The notes: generated by a model from the sequence alone, not told the origin. 35,520 bases of DNA from an uncultured Gammaproteobacteria bacterium (GCA_902513495.1 CABXNH010000001.1:69858-105377); one strand, 5' to 3'; shown: positions 1 to 8,703, numbered from the stretch's first letter. Program-made: numbers and translations.

Positions 1-453
1 ACTTTAGGTTTAAAGCCCACCTACCTTGAAACCCTAGATGCAGAAGAAGTTACCAACTTTAATGAATGGACGGTGCCATTGGGACGTCGCTTTAGAGCCT
101 TAAAACTATGGTTTGTAATGCGCGCTGAAGGTCTTGATGGATTACAAAATATGATAAGGAATCATGTGGCTTGGGCGCAAAAATTGTCGCATAAGTTTGC
201 TCAAGACTCGAACTATAAAGTCATAACTAATTGTCCATTTGGTTTGTTTACTTTTCAGTATTGCCCCGCTGGTCAGGATGCTAATGAGGCCACTAAAAAT
301 CTGTTAAATGCAATTAATGAGGATGGCCGAACCTATCTCACTCAAACCCTTGTTGACGGGCAATTTGTGATACGCGTTAGTGTAGGCCCTATAGCCTGTA
401 CAGAAGAGGATGTAATGAGTGTTTATAAGACTTGTAAAGAACTACAAAACTAA
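1..453 (+). CDS. PLP-dependent aromatic amino acid decarboxylase family protein, C-terminal fragment (5' end outside window)
   Basis: Reading frame 1 is open from the first base to the stop at 451-453, so only the last 150 residues are visible. The motif VPLGRRFRALKLWFVMRAEG is characteristic of the C-terminal part of group II pyridoxal decarboxylases (aromatic-L-amino-acid/DOPA, tyrosine and related decarboxylases). The end, with RVSVGPIACTEEDV, matches the family's closing beta-strand and helix. The PLP-binding lysine lies upstream of the window, so the substrate cannot be assigned. A GTG at 73 is an internal codon, not the start, because homology continues before it. The gene converges on the VOC gene across about 60 AT-rich bases with no obvious terminator. 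Confidence 0.85.
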   Translation, partial: TLGLKPTYLETLDAEEVTNFNEWTVPLGRRFRALKLWFVMRAEGLDGLQNMIRNHVAWAQKLSHKFAQDSNYKVITNCPFGLFTFQYCPAGQDANEATKNLLNAINEDGRTYLTQTLVDGQFVIRVSVGPIACTEEDVMSVYKTCKELQN

Positions 454-515
454 AAATACAACAACAAAAGCTATTTGAGTTTCAAAATTAAATATTTCCA
501 AAACTTACAAACTAA

Positions 516-929
516 TTATTTACTAAACATTTCTGAGGGGTTTTGGTAAGCTTTAAATTCAAGAGCATTACCAGAAAAATCTTCAAAGAACATCGTTATC
601 TGTTCCCCGGTTAAGCCTTCGAATCGAACTGAAGGATTAATAATGAAATCCATTCCTTTGGACTGAAGTTTCGACGCCAAGTCATGAAAATCACTCCATT
701 CCAATACACAACCAAAGTGAGGTATAGGAACAGAGACATTATCTACAACTGAACTTGTTTTGCTTCTTTTAACAACCTCTCCAACATGCAATGAAAGCTG
801 ATGACCAAAAAAATTAAAGTCAACCCATGTCTCAGTGCTCCTTCCCTCTTTACAACCTAAAAGTTCACCATAGAACTGCCTTGCAGAATCCAAATCACTT
901 ACTGTATATGCTAAATGAAAGATGCTCAT
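516..929 (-). CDS. VOC (glyoxalase/bleomycin-resistance/dioxygenase) superfamily protein
   Basis: This 137-residue protein opens with a typical vicinal-oxygen-chelate start (FHLAYTVSDLDSARQFYGEL), followed by the LGCKEGR turn, and ends with FFEDFSGNALEFKAY, in which the acidic residue near the C-terminus is the usual metal ligand of the second beta-alpha-beta-beta-beta unit. The early His and the late Glu are in place, consistent with a metal-binding VOC fold. The reaction cannot be told from sequence; members include glyoxalases, ring-cleavage dioxygenases and resistance proteins. It is the last gene of a minus-strand run mgtE - DUF2007 - lysE - VOC, starting 13 bases after the lysE stop. 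Confidence 0.85.
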   Translation of the reverse strand: MSIFHLAYTVSDLDSARQFYGELLGCKEGRSTETWVDFNFFGHQLSLHVGEVVKRSKTSSVVDNVSVPIPHFGCVLEWSDFHDLASKLQSKGMDFIINPSVRFEGLTGEQITMFFEDFSGNALEFKAYQNPSEMFSK

Positions 930-942
930 ATAAAATTATTAA

Positions 943-1563
943 TTAAGTAGTGCCCATCACTAATCCAACAAGAATTAATGTTGCGCCAGTAAGTCTATTT
1001 TGCCATAATATTTTTTTTGGATCTGAAAGTAAAGTTTTAGATAACTCCGCAAGAGTTACGTAACCTGTCATTACCATTAAATCTATTATGATTAGTGTTG
1101 AGATAAATATCAAGCATGTAGAAAACTTAAGCGCTGTAAGATCAACAAACAAAGGAATTAAAGCCAGAAAAAAAACGGTTCCCTTTATGTTCGTTAGATT
1201 AACAAAGAAACCTTGCAAAAGTGAATTTAAAGGGCTATACGTGATCTTTAGTTGGTTATTAGATGTAGATATTTGCTCTATTTTTTTGAGCCATTGAATA
1301 AGACCTAGAATAACCAAATAAGCCATACCAAGGATTTTTATCACAATGAAAACTGAAGGGAACTGATCAATCAAAATCCCTAAGCCGAACAACAAAAAAA
1401 CAATCTGACTTATTAAACCAAGCTGTAAACCAACAACTGCAATTAGAGCCCTCTTAAAACCATTTTGTGTTCCTTGGCTAATTGAAAATATAGCTCCAGG
1501 TCCCGGAGATATACTGATAAAAAGTGCCGATGCTAATAAACCAAACCAAACTGATAATTCCAT
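943..1563 (-). CDS. LysE/RhtB family amino-acid exporter
   Basis: A 206-residue integral membrane protein with the LysE/RhtB signature near its N-terminus: SPGPGAIFSISQGTQNGFKR (about residues 19-38), followed by a Gly-rich second helix. About six hydrophobic segments are visible, as expected for the family, and the length is standard. Members export amino acids or homoserine lactone-like compounds through the inner membrane; the substrate is not readable here. It lies 24 bases downstream of the DUF2007 gene and 13 bases upstream of the VOC gene, so it is probably cotranscribed with both. Confidence 0.9.
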   Translation of the reverse strand: MELSVWFGLLASALFISISPGPGAIFSISQGTQNGFKRALIAVVGLQLGLISQIVFLLFGLGILIDQFPSVFIVIKILGMAYLVILGLIQWLKKIEQISTSNNQLKITYSPLNSLLQGFFVNLTNIKGTVFFLALIPLFVDLTALKFSTCLIFISTLIIIDLMVMTGYVTLAELSKTLLSDPKKILWQNRLTGATLILVGLVMGTT

Positions 1564-1587
1564 AACTCTTATACTTTCTCAAATAAA

Positions 1588-1893
1588 TTAATTATTTTCT
1601 GCATGGCACTTCCAACAATAATCAAATGAATCGTCGTTCTCCTCTTTGCAGGATTTGCAATGCCAGATAGCTTGTTTTGTTCCATGAGATATGGACTCAA
1701 TGACTTTTTTAGCGCTATCAAAATCATCATCCTTTAATAACCATACCTCAGGCCAAGTATCAAAAGGAGCTAAACCACCAGATGCACTTGAGGCAAACTC
1801 GTTATTTAGGGAGACATCAAAACCATGATTCATAAGAACATTTCTTATATTAAGAGCCATAATTCGATTTTCGTGCGTGTAAATAAGTCTCAT
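1588..1893 (-). CDS. DUF2007-type small protein with C-terminal zinc ribbon
   Basis: A 101-residue soluble protein. The N-terminal part (MRLIYTHENRIMALNIRNVL and onward to the WPEVWLLKDDDFDSA segment) matches DUF2007, a ferredoxin-fold domain sometimes called a putative signal-transducing protein. The C-terminus carries two Cys pairs, CKSCKEEN and CWKCHAEN (about residues 80-98), which would form a rubredoxin-like zinc ribbon. Function is unknown. It sits between mgtE (16 bases) and lysE (24 bases), so it may be cotranscribed with these transport genes, but nothing in the sequence gives a role. Confidence 0.75.
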   Translation of the reverse strand: MRLIYTHENRIMALNIRNVLMNHGFDVSLNNEFASSASGGLAPFDTWPEVWLLKDDDFDSAKKVIESISHGTKQAIWHCKSCKEENDDSFDYCWKCHAENN

Positions 1894-1909
1894 TTAGATT
1901 GCTAGCTTA

Positions 1910-3265
1910 CTAAATAAATAGTGCAGCGAGCCCTAAAAATGCTACAAAACCTATAACATCGGTGATGGTTGTCAAAATAACACCGCCAGCAAGTGCAGGG
2001 TCAATTTTGAGCTTTGAAAGAAGTAGTGGTAAAAAAGCTCCTGAGAAAGCTGCAACAACTAAATTAGTAATGATTGCAAGAGCGATGATCAGGCTTAATA
2101 GTAAATCAGCAAACCAGTAATAAGTAATCAGAGCAATTACTATAGACCAAATGATTCCATTTAAACCACTGACGGCAACCTCTTTGTTAATTAAGGCCTT
2201 AATATTTGCAGTGGTTACCCTTCCGGTTGCAATACCTCGGGTCACTATGATCAGGGTTTGAGTTCCAGCAATGCCCCCCATACTAGCTACAACGGGCATT
2301 AAAATTGCAAGTGCAATTTTCTGTTGCAATGTTGCCTCAAAAAGACCAATAAAATAAACAGCAATAAATGCAGTAACTAAGTTAACACCAAGCCAAACGC
2401 TTCTTCTTTTTGAACTTTGAATGATTGGTGCAAATACATCCTCATCTTCATCCAAACCGACCATTGACATCACCGAGTGCTCCGCCTGATCAAGAATGAC
2501 ATCAACAACGTCATCAATAGTAATACGGCCAATTAACTGGTTGTTTTCATCAATTACTGGAGCTGAAATTAAATTTCTTTGTTCAAATAAGAGTGCAACT
2601 TCTGCTTCATCAGTATCAGCACTGACTGGCTTGGAAAAATCATTATTGATTAGTGTCTCAACCATTTGTTCAGGTTCTTCAGTTAACAAAGAGGTTATTA
2701 ATAAAGATCCCAGGTAGTTAAAGTCTCGATCAACAACAAAAACCTGATCCGTATCAACGGGCATCTCTTTGAGCAACCTTAAATACCTTATTACTGCTCT
2801 TATTGAAACGTCTGGCCTGACAGTTATAAAGTCAGTATTCATCAAACCGCCTGCTGAATCTTCTGGATAACTAAGAATCTTATTAAGGCGCTCTCGATGC
2901 TTAAAATCAAGCGTCAATAAAAGACTATGGACAGCAGACTCAGGCATGTTAGGAACAATGTCAGCCAGATCATCAGTATCTAATTTCTCAGTAGCTTTTA
3001 CAAGAGAGTCGACAGTCATCTCACTAATTAACTGTGACTGAACATCCTCACTAACCTCTTTTAAAATTTCTCCCTGAATTGAAATTTGAATGCTTGGCCA
3101 AAGAATTGATCGATCTTTAGGCTGTATTGCTTCAAGTAATAGTGCAACTTCTCCCGGATGAAGTTCTTTGATTTGATGTTTGGCCTCATCATAGTCAGAT
3201 GCTTCAAGTGAAATCATCAAATTTTGTAGACTCACTTCGAAACTCGTGAGTTCAACCTCAGCCAT
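1910..3265 (-). CDS. mgtE: Magnesium transporter MgtE
   Basis: Inner-membrane Mg2+ channel/transporter. Order of domains: an N-terminal superhelical MgtE-N domain (first ~130 residues), a CBS pair (about 135-260, with the MNTDFITVRPDVSIRAVIRY start), a connecting helix, then five transmembrane helices carrying ILMPVVASMGGIAGTQT and the pore segment GGVILTTITDVIGF whose Asp is the Mg2+ ligand in this family. I place the start at the ATG at 3263-3265 (451 residues); the open frame continues 11 codons to a TTG at 3298, but family alignment and a GGA-like site favour the ATG. The cytosolic domains act as the Mg2+ sensor, so regulation is likely at protein level. First gene of the run mgtE - DUF2007 - lysE - VOC. 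Confidence 0.93.
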   Translation of the reverse strand: MAEVELTSFEVSLQNLMISLEASDYDEAKHQIKELHPGEVALLLEAIQPKDRSILWPSIQISIQGEILKEVSEDVQSQLISEMTVDSLVKATEKLDTDDLADIVPNMPESAVHSLLLTLDFKHRERLNKILSYPEDSAGGLMNTDFITVRPDVSIRAVIRYLRLLKEMPVDTDQVFVVDRDFNYLGSLLITSLLTEEPEQMVETLINNDFSKPVSADTDEAEVALLFEQRNLISAPVIDENNQLIGRITIDDVVDVILDQAEHSVMSMVGLDEDEDVFAPIIQSSKRRSVWLGVNLVTAFIAVYFIGLFEATLQQKIALAILMPVVASMGGIAGTQTLIIVTRGIATGRVTTANIKALINKEVAVSGLNGIIWSIVIALITYYWFADLLLSLIIALAIITNLVVAAFSGAFLPLLLSKLKIDPALAGGVILTTITDVIGFVAFLGLAALFI

Positions 3266-3345
3266 ACCTAATATCCGTTGTTCTAAGCTGCATAACAATC
3301 AAGAATTGTTATGTAGTAATTACAACATATTATAATTTATATGAG

Positions 3346-3639
3346 CTAAGCTCTGTGGTTATGTAGTTTTTCTTTATGTTTAATTATTTGTGAATCTAAC
3401 TTATTGATTAGCTGATCTATAGAAACATACATGTCGTTACTTTGTGCTTTTGCAAATAAGTCTGCACCACTGACGTGAATCGTCGCTTCTGCGGTCTGGA
3501 CGTCTTTTTGAACTTCTAAAATCATATTGACGTTCATTACGTTGTCAAAGTGATGTTTAATTTTTGAAAGCTTTTCGCTTGTGTGTTGCCTGATGGCAGA
3601 TGTAATATCGAGATGATGACCGGAAAGGTTTAATTGCAT
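3346..3639 (-). CDS. hpf: Ribosome hibernation promoting factor, short form (HPF/YfiA family)
   Basis: A 97-residue protein beginning MQLNLSGHHLDITSAIRQHT and running through the family's characteristic TAEATIHVSGADLFAKAQSN segment to a basic C-terminus (HKEKLHNHRA). It binds the 30S decoding region and promotes inactive 100S ribosomes in stationary phase. It lacks the C-terminal dimerisation domain of long HPF, so it is the gammaproteobacterial short form. The start at 3637-3639 is set by a strong Shine-Dalgarno AAGGAG five bases upstream; the frame stays open to 3696 but that extension has no similarity. It is not next to rpoN, where many gammaproteobacteria keep it, but divergent from argD. 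Confidence 0.92.
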   Translation of the reverse strand: MQLNLSGHHLDITSAIRQHTSEKLSKIKHHFDNVMNVNMILEVQKDVQTAEATIHVSGADLFAKAQSNDMYVSIDQLINKLDSQIIKHKEKLHNHRA

Positions 3640-3772
3640 TTTTACTCCTTTGATTAATGAAATAAAATGGTTTTTCTTGCATATATATTGTGTCATAAAA
3701 TGGAACTACAATTTAACTTTTTTATCTTTTATATTTACAAAATTACAGAAAATATCCCTACTCAATTTAGGT

Positions 3773-3778
3773 TATAAT
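3773..3778 (+). promoter_or_regulatory. Candidate -10 element for the RNA/leader upstream of argD
   Basis: A perfect TATAAT hexamer sits in the divergent gap between hpf and argD and would place a transcription start near 3785, ahead of the structured region that ends at the terminator. No convincing -35 hexamer lies 16-18 bases upstream, so this is a weak, sequence-only call. Confidence 0.35.
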
Positions 3779-3784
3779 ATTTCT

Positions 3785-3942
3785 TTTAAATTTAATGAAA
3801 CTTGAATGCAAACAGTACCTTGCAAAACTAGACGACTCAATACCCGAAGATTTTGTCTTCTGTATTGTTTATTAATGGTGGCTAATTTGTCTTGAAAACA
3901 AAAAAGACCTAGTTTCAAAAGCCCCATTATGGGGCTTTTTTT
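3785..3942 (+). ncRNA. Candidate structured RNA (sRNA or cis-regulatory leader) between hpf and argD
   Basis: Three helices nest neatly. P1 pairs AAACTAG (3825-3831) with CTAGTTT (3909-3915). P2 pairs CAATAC (3838-3843) with GTATTG (3862-3867) and continues as GAAGA (3846-3850) with TCTTC (3856-3860) around a TTTTG loop. P3 pairs GTCTT (3889-3893) with AAGAC (3904-3908) and ends exactly where the P1 3' strand begins, so P1 and P3 could stack. An intrinsic terminator follows directly. Together they look like a three-way-junction RNA of roughly 150 nt. It matches no RNA family I can name. It could be an independent sRNA or an attenuator/riboswitch for argD, which starts 22 bases after the U-tract. 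A 26-codon ORF without Arg codons overlaps P1's 5' strand and P2 (3795-3875) and is an alternative reading. Confidence 0.5.
3917..3942 (+). terminator. Intrinsic (rho-independent) terminator upstream of argD
   Basis: The stem AAAAGCCCC (3917-3925) pairs with GGGGCTTTT (3931-3939) around an ATTAT loop, and the 3' strand runs into a tract of seven T (3936-3942). It points in the + direction although no + strand protein gene ends here (the upstream gene hpf is on the other strand), so it must end a short transcript that starts in the gap. Confidence 0.85.
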
Positions 3943-3964
3943 GTTTAACTAATATTTTATTTCT

Positions 3965-5128
3965 ATGTCCAACTTAATGTCTAACTACTCTCCACTCGAA
4001 GTAACCTTCGTAAAAGGGGATGGTTGCTGGCTAACTGATAACAAAGGAGATCAGTATCTTGATGCTCTTTCTGGGATTGGCGTTGTTAACCTGGGTCATT
4101 GCCATCCAGTTATAACTAAAAACCTCGTCGAACAATCACAGCAGCTTATTCATACTTCTAATGTATATAGAATTGGAAACCAGGAAAGGCTTGCTAAGGA
4201 GCTCTGTGATCTAGCCAAGATGGACAAAGTCTTCTTTTCAAACTCTGGGGCTGAAGCTAATGAAGCAGCAATAAAAATTGCAAGGCTTTATGCTAGAACT
4301 AAAGACATAGAAAAACCAATCATTCTAACTGCCAATCAAGGTTTTCATGGTCGAACAATGGCGACTCTTTCTGCAACGGGACAAAGCAAAGTCCAGGCTG
4401 GATTTTCGCCATTAATGAGTGAGTTTATTCATGTTAATTATGATGACATTGAGACCTTCAATGATTATCAAAATAATTCTAATGTGGTTGCTGTAATGGT
4501 TGAGCCAATTCAGGGTGAAGCTGGCGTTATCATTCCAAAGAATGATTATTTAAATAAAGTTCAAGATGTATGCAAAAAAAATGGCTGGTTGTTGATTCTT
4601 GATGGCGTTCAGTCCTGTATGGGGAGAACTGGTAAACTCTTTGCTCATGAGCATAATGAAATTACTCCAGACATCCTGTGCCTTGCCAAAGGCCTTGGCA
4701 ATGGTGTTCCAATAGGAGCTTGTTTAGCAAAAGGAAAAGCTTCAAAAATGCTCACTCCAGGCACTCATGGATCTACCTTTGGTGGAAACCCGTTAGTAAC
4801 TGCTGCTGCTTTAGGCGTTCTTGAGGTATTTAAAGATAATAAGATACTTGAAAATGTTAATGAAATGAGTAAGTACTTTCTGTCAGAGTTTAATACTAAA
4901 CTTAGAAATAATGTGGCTGTTACAGAAATACGCATAAAAGGACTAATGATTGGCATTGGCCTGGATAGCAATATTGTTGATTGTAGTCAACTTGTTAAAA
5001 AAGCTTTGAAAGATAATCTTCTTATCAATGTCACTGGAACCTCTATAAGAATGTTGCCACCCTTAATAATTACGAAAGAAGAAATTGATATATTAATTGG
5101 CAAACTGATTAAGCTAATTAGTACCTAG
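3965..5128 (+). CDS. argD: Acetylornithine aminotransferase (class III)
   Basis: Cytosolic PLP enzyme of arginine synthesis converting N-acetylglutamate semialdehyde to N-acetylornithine with glutamate as donor; often also acts in lysine synthesis. The 387 residues carry GAEANEAAIKIAR (PLP phosphate loop), FHGRTMATLSATGQ, VEPIQGEAGV and the Schiff-base lysine in CLAKGLGNG (K242). The PLP-pyridine Asp is D213, but the next residue is Gly (DGVQSCMGRTG), where class III enzymes nearly always have Glu. No Shine-Dalgarno precedes the ATG at 3965; an in-frame ATG four codons later is an alternative. It is followed eight bases later by argF, clearly an arginine operon, and preceded by the terminator-ended leader. 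Confidence 0.92.
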   Translation: MSNLMSNYSPLEVTFVKGDGCWLTDNKGDQYLDALSGIGVVNLGHCHPVITKNLVEQSQQLIHTSNVYRIGNQERLAKELCDLAKMDKVFFSNSGAEANEAAIKIARLYARTKDIEKPIILTANQGFHGRTMATLSATGQSKVQAGFSPLMSEFIHVNYDDIETFNDYQNNSNVVAVMVEPIQGEAGVIIPKNDYLNKVQDVCKKNGWLLILDGVQSCMGRTGKLFAHEHNEITPDILCLAKGLGNGVPIGACLAKGKASKMLTPGTHGSTFGGNPLVTAAALGVLEVFKDNKILENVNEMSKYFLSEFNTKLRNNVAVTEIRIKGLMIGIGLDSNIVDCSQLVKKALKDNLLINVTGTSIRMLPPLIITKEEIDILIGKLIKLIST

Positions 5129-5136
5129 GAATAATT

Positions 5137-6039
5137 ATGATAAAAAATTTTATTAACTTTGATGATCTCAGCATAAATGACTTACAGGGAATTATTGATC
5201 GAGCTATATCTCTTAAAGAAGAGCATAAATCTGGTCAAATTAATGACTCTCTTCAAAACAAGACATTGGCTATGATTTTTGATAAATCCTCAACGAGGAC
5301 TAGGGTTTCATTTGAGGCTGGAATGACGCAGCTTGGGGGCCAGTCACTTTTTTTATCTGATAAAGATATTCAGCTAGGAAGGGGCGAACCTATTACTGAT
5401 AGTGCAATCGTTATTAGCTCAATGGTTGATGCAGTTATGCTTAGACTGTCTTCACATGAAGATATTATTGAGTTTTCCAAGCATTCAAGTAAACCTGTCA
5501 TTAATGCTCTTTCAGATGAATCACACCCTTGTCAGATACTCGCTGACCTGATGACTTATCAAGAAATTAAAGGCCCAATTAAAAATAAAAAAATAGCCTG
5601 GGTTGGAGACGGTTGTAATGTCTGTCAAACTTATATGCAGGCTGCAGGCATCTTTGATTTTGATTTATCGATTGCAACGCCCAATGGATACGAGCCTTCC
5701 GAATTATTTATTGGCAAATATAAAAAGAATATTAACTTTTATAGTGATCCGCTTATTGCGTGCAAAGATGCTGACATAATCGTTACTGACGTCTGGACTA
5801 GTATGGGTCAAGAATCAGAGAAAAAACAAAGAGAATTAGACTTTACGGGCTTTCAGGTCAACCAAAATATGATGAATCAAGCCAAAAAAGACGCCATATT
5901 TATGCATTGTCTCCCAGCCTATCGTGAAAAAGAGGTCAGTTCTGAAGTTATAGATGGTAATCAAAGCGTTGTTTGGAGTGAGGCTGAAAATCGTCTGCAC
6001 GTTCAAAAATCATTGCTTTTATATTTGATTGGAAGCTAA
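5137..6039 (+). CDS. argF: Ornithine carbamoyltransferase
   Basis: Joins ornithine and carbamoyl phosphate to citrulline in the cytosol, the step after ornithine is freed in arginine synthesis. The 300-residue protein has the carbamoyl-phosphate site STRTR (52-56), the HPCQ motif (130-133), DVWTSMGQE of the ornithine loop, and the HCLPAYR motif (257-263) whose Cys contacts ornithine. Length is normal for the anabolic enzyme. It starts eight bases after argD, with a GGAATA-like site before the ATG, and its last four bases overlap the 3' end of convergent queH, leaving no room for a terminator. Confidence 0.95.
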   Translation: MIKNFINFDDLSINDLQGIIDRAISLKEEHKSGQINDSLQNKTLAMIFDKSSTRTRVSFEAGMTQLGGQSLFLSDKDIQLGRGEPITDSAIVISSMVDAVMLRLSSHEDIIEFSKHSSKPVINALSDESHPCQILADLMTYQEIKGPIKNKKIAWVGDGCNVCQTYMQAAGIFDFDLSIATPNGYEPSELFIGKYKKNINFYSDPLIACKDADIIVTDVWTSMGQESEKKQRELDFTGFQVNQNMMNQAKKDAIFMHCLPAYREKEVSSEVIDGNQSVVWSEAENRLHVQKSLLLYLIGS

Positions 6040-6728
6040 TCGATCTGTGAGAGTTTAAGCTTAGCCTCTTGATAGAACTTAACGCCCCGCTCAATTTTAT
6101 TGCGTCCTTTGGAAACTCGCCAATTATTGGTATCTCTTAAAGAATAAACACATCCACAATACTCTTGCTGATAAAAGTTTTCTTTTTTGGATAACTCAAG
6201 CATCCTAGAAGATCCACCTTGTTTACGCCAGTTGAAATCCCAGTATGGAATTTTTTGAGGCTCTGCAGATTTTGCACCTGACATATTGATTTGATTCATG
6301 TCTTTCCAGCGAGAAATGCCGAGTGTGGATGAAATAATATCAAATTCATTTTCAGAGGCAAATTTGGCTGTTTTCTGAAACCTCATATCAAAACAAGTCG
6401 TACACCTCTCTCCTCTCTCAGGCTCATTCTCTTGCCCTTTTGTCCTCTCAAACCACTCATCCCGGTCATAATCTGCATCGATAATAGGTATGCCAAGTTT
6501 TTCTGCAAAACGAATATTTTCATTTTTTCTCAGTTCATACTCATCCTTAGGATGGATATTTGGATTGTAAAAATAAATCGTAGTATCGATATCAGATGCT
6601 GCTAACGCTTCCATAATTTCGCCAGCACAGGGAGCGCAACATGAATGCAGCAAAAGTTTTTTCTCACCGTTTGGCGTTTTAAGCTTTGGCCTTTTATACG
6701 ACTTAAGTGAGTAGTCTATTTGAGACAT
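6036..6728 (-). CDS. queH: Epoxyqueuosine reductase QueH
   Basis: Catalyses the last step of queuosine synthesis in tRNA (epoxyqueuosine to queuosine). This is the QueH (former DUF208) type, unrelated to the cobalamin-dependent QueG. In the 230-residue protein, C30/C31 and C34 (HSCCAPC), C109 and C112 (ERCTTC), and C191/C193 (EYCGC) match the family's Cys set for an iron-sulfur cluster, a metal site and a redox pair; the YFYNPNIHP motif (52-60) is also typical. I choose the ATG at 6726-6728 rather than the TTG nine codons upstream. The gene overlaps the holD-like gene by 13 bases and argF by 4, so it is the last member of the ilv-leu run. Confidence 0.92.
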   Translation of the reverse strand: MSQIDYSLKSYKRPKLKTPNGEKKLLLHSCCAPCAGEIMEALAASDIDTTIYFYNPNIHPKDEYELRKNENIRFAEKLGIPIIDADYDRDEWFERTKGQENEPERGERCTTCFDMRFQKTAKFASENEFDIISSTLGISRWKDMNQINMSGAKSAEPQKIPYWDFNWRKQGGSSRMLELSKKENFYQQEYCGCVYSLRDTNNWRVSKGRNKIERGVKFYQEAKLKLSQID

Positions 6729-7123
6729 TGTTTTACTTTTTTTAAAATCTCCCAAGTTTCGCGTTTGAGATTTGAATCTTTAATAATGTCTCTTGGATGA
6801 TATGTCGAAAAAAAGGTTGGCTTATCTGACTTAAATGTCGAATCCATCACCAAAACAACTTGAGCAGGATTTGCATTAACAATGGCATCAAGATTACTTT
6901 TTTCAATCGACGCCAGATGAACATCATTCAAATCTAGTTCAATCGACGCCAACATCTTGACAAGTAAGTCTCGAGTCTTTCCAGCAACACAAAAAGAATC
7001 CTTTGGATTTAGCTCTATCACCAAGCAATTTAAAGGGACTGAAATTTTGTGAACTGAACCAACTTTAGAATACAAAAAGTCTGGGATTCCAAGAGCTTCG
7101 AGATATTCATTTCTTGACTGCAT
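6716..7123 (-). CDS. holD: Probable DNA polymerase III psi subunit (HolD-like)
   Basis: A 135-residue protein, close in length to E. coli psi (137). Its start, [16 protein letters not shown], parallels the psi start as I remember it (an S-R-x-x-[WY]-x-x-x-L-G-I-x-x-[WF] pattern). Its end, a proline-containing turn followed by [12 protein letters not shown], parallels the psi C-terminal helix. Psi bridges the chi subunit to the clamp loader and has a fold related to uracil-DNA glycosylases; the middle segment [20 protein letters not shown] also recalls that superfamily but lacks its catalytic motifs. A degenerate uracil-DNA glycosylase-like protein is the alternative. It begins two bases after leuA and overlaps queH, so it is translated with them. 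E. coli holD instead precedes rimI. Confidence 0.6.
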   Translation of the reverse strand: MQSRNEYLEALGIPDFLYSKVGSVHKISVPLNCLVIELNPKDSFCVAGKTRDLLVKMLASIELDLNDVHLASIEKSNLDAIVNANPAQVVLVMDSTFKSDKPTFFSTYHPRDIIKDSNLKRETWEILKKVKQCLK

Positions 7124-7125
7124 AT

Positions 7126-8658
7126 TTATATCTGTGGATGTGCTCGTTCTACATTTGCCATAACTTTATTAAGCGCATGGACATAGGCCTTTGCTGAAGA
7201 GGTAATAATATCAGTATCAACACCTTGACCATTAAAGACTTTTCCTTCATGCTCTAAACGAACATTAACTTCGCCCAATGAATCGGTACCTTGAGTTACA
7301 TTTGAAACAGAATATAACTGGAGTTTTGGCTCTATATCAACCAACGATAGTATGGCAGTAAAAGTTGCATCAACCGCACCAGAAGTTGAAGCAGAAGCGC
7401 TATACTCATCACCATTGATTGAAAGTGTTATATTTGCTGTGTTTACTTTTCCAGATTCGGCGGAGACCTTAAGTGAAACTAAACGAATAATTTCAGATGC
7501 CTCTGTTTGGGCCTCTGTAACAAGAGCCTGAAGATCCTCATCGAAAATATCATGCTTCTTATCAGCCAAAGTTTTAAATCTAGAAAATGCATCGTTTAGC
7601 GCATCATCTGAGTCAAACTCAACTCCTAACTCGCTAAGTCTCGATTTAAATGCATTTCGACCAGAATGTTTACCAAGAACTAGGGAGTTATTATTCCAGC
7701 CAACATCTTCTGCCTTCATGATCTCATAGGTCTCTCTGTGCTTAAGAACACCATCCTGGTGAATTCCTGCCTCATGAGCGAACGCATTAGCTCCAACAAT
7801 CGCCTTATTTGGCTGGACTACAAAACCTGTTATTGAAGAAACCAGTCTTGAGGTCGCCAGAATACCAGTAGCATCGATATTAGTATCGCAGCTAAATACA
7901 TCCTGCCTTGTTCGAACAGCCATTACAATCTCCTCTAAAGAGGTATTTCCTGCTCTTTCACCAAGCCCATTAATCGTACACTCTATTTGTCTTGCTCCAT
8001 TTAATACAGCAGAGAGAGAATTTGAAACCGCTAGTCCTAAGTCATTGTGGCAGTGTGCTGAAAAAATGGCTTTATCAGAATTTGGGATTCGCTCTATCAA
8101 CTCTTTCATTGTCTCACCAAACTGGTAAGGAATGCTGTAACCAACCGTATCAGGAATATTAATAGTTGTTGCACCTGCATTAATTGCAGCCTCAATAATT
8201 CTACAAAGAAAATCTGTATCTGAGCGTCCAGCATCTTCAGGACTAAACTCGATGTTATCAGTAAACTTGGTAGCTCTTTTAACTGAACGAACTGCCTGAT
8301 TAACAACCTCATCAGGCGTCATTCCAAGCTTCATTTTCATGTGAATATCTGAGGTAGCGATAAAGGTGTGAATTCGAGACGAGTTCGCATTTTGAATAGA
8401 CTCACCTGCTCGGTCAATATCTTTATCGAGGGCTCTTGCTAGAGAGCATATGGTTGAATCTTTTACCGCTTTAGCTACCGCCTGAACCGCTTCAAAATCA
8501 CCCTGTGAAGCGATCGCAAAACCCGCTTCAATAACATCTACCTTCATTTTTTCTAAACTTTTGGCGATACGAACTTTCTCATCCTTAGTCATGGAGGCGC
8601 CAGGTGATTGCTCACCATCTCTTAAAGTTGTATCAAATATAATTAGTTTTTCGGACAT
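7126..8658 (-). CDS. leuA: 2-isopropylmalate synthase
   Basis: First committed enzyme of leucine synthesis, condensing acetyl-CoA with 2-ketoisovalerate. The 510-residue protein has the HMGL-like TIM-barrel start [15 protein letters not shown] (residues 9-23), the metal motif [10 protein letters not shown], the [14 protein letters not shown] segment and a full C-terminal LeuA regulatory domain (about 390-510) that binds leucine for feedback inhibition. The start is fixed by an AAAAGGAG ribosome site. Upstream is a leucine-rich leader ORF with hairpins (8704-8810), so expression is probably attenuated by leucine. Downstream it abuts the holD-like gene by two bases. The order ilvB-ilvN-ilvC-pssA-leuA is common in proteobacteria. 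Confidence 0.96.
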   Translation of the reverse strand: MSEKLIIFDTTLRDGEQSPGASMTKDEKVRIAKSLEKMKVDVIEAGFAIASQGDFEAVQAVAKAVKDSTICSLARALDKDIDRAGESIQNANSSRIHTFIATSDIHMKMKLGMTPDEVVNQAVRSVKRATKFTDNIEFSPEDAGRSDTDFLCRIIEAAINAGATTINIPDTVGYSIPYQFGETMKELIERIPNSDKAIFSAHCHNDLGLAVSNSLSAVLNGARQIECTINGLGERAGNTSLEEIVMAVRTRQDVFSCDTNIDATGILATSRLVSSITGFVVQPNKAIVGANAFAHEAGIHQDGVLKHRETYEIMKAEDVGWNNNSLVLGKHSGRNAFKSRLSELGVEFDSDDALNDAFSRFKTLADKKHDIFDEDLQALVTEAQTEASEIIRLVSLKVSAESGKVNTANITLSINGDEYSASASTSGAVDATFTAILSLVDIEPKLQLYSVSNVTQGTDSLGEVNVRLEHEGKVFNGQGVDTDIITSSAKAYVHALNKVMANVERAHPQI

Positions 8659-8703
8659 TGATTGCTCCTTTTATTTTTCCGAATTTTATCTTAAGTTGTA
8701 GTG

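Noticed and set aside
1088-1297. 69-codon plus-strand ORF opposite lysE
   Set aside because: It is antisense to a clear LysE-family gene and has no motif or ribosome site.
3653-3700. Possible sigma-54 promoter for hpf (TGACAC...TGCA)
   Set aside because: The GA and GC positions are 14 bases apart rather than the required 12, so it does not fit the -24/-12 pattern.
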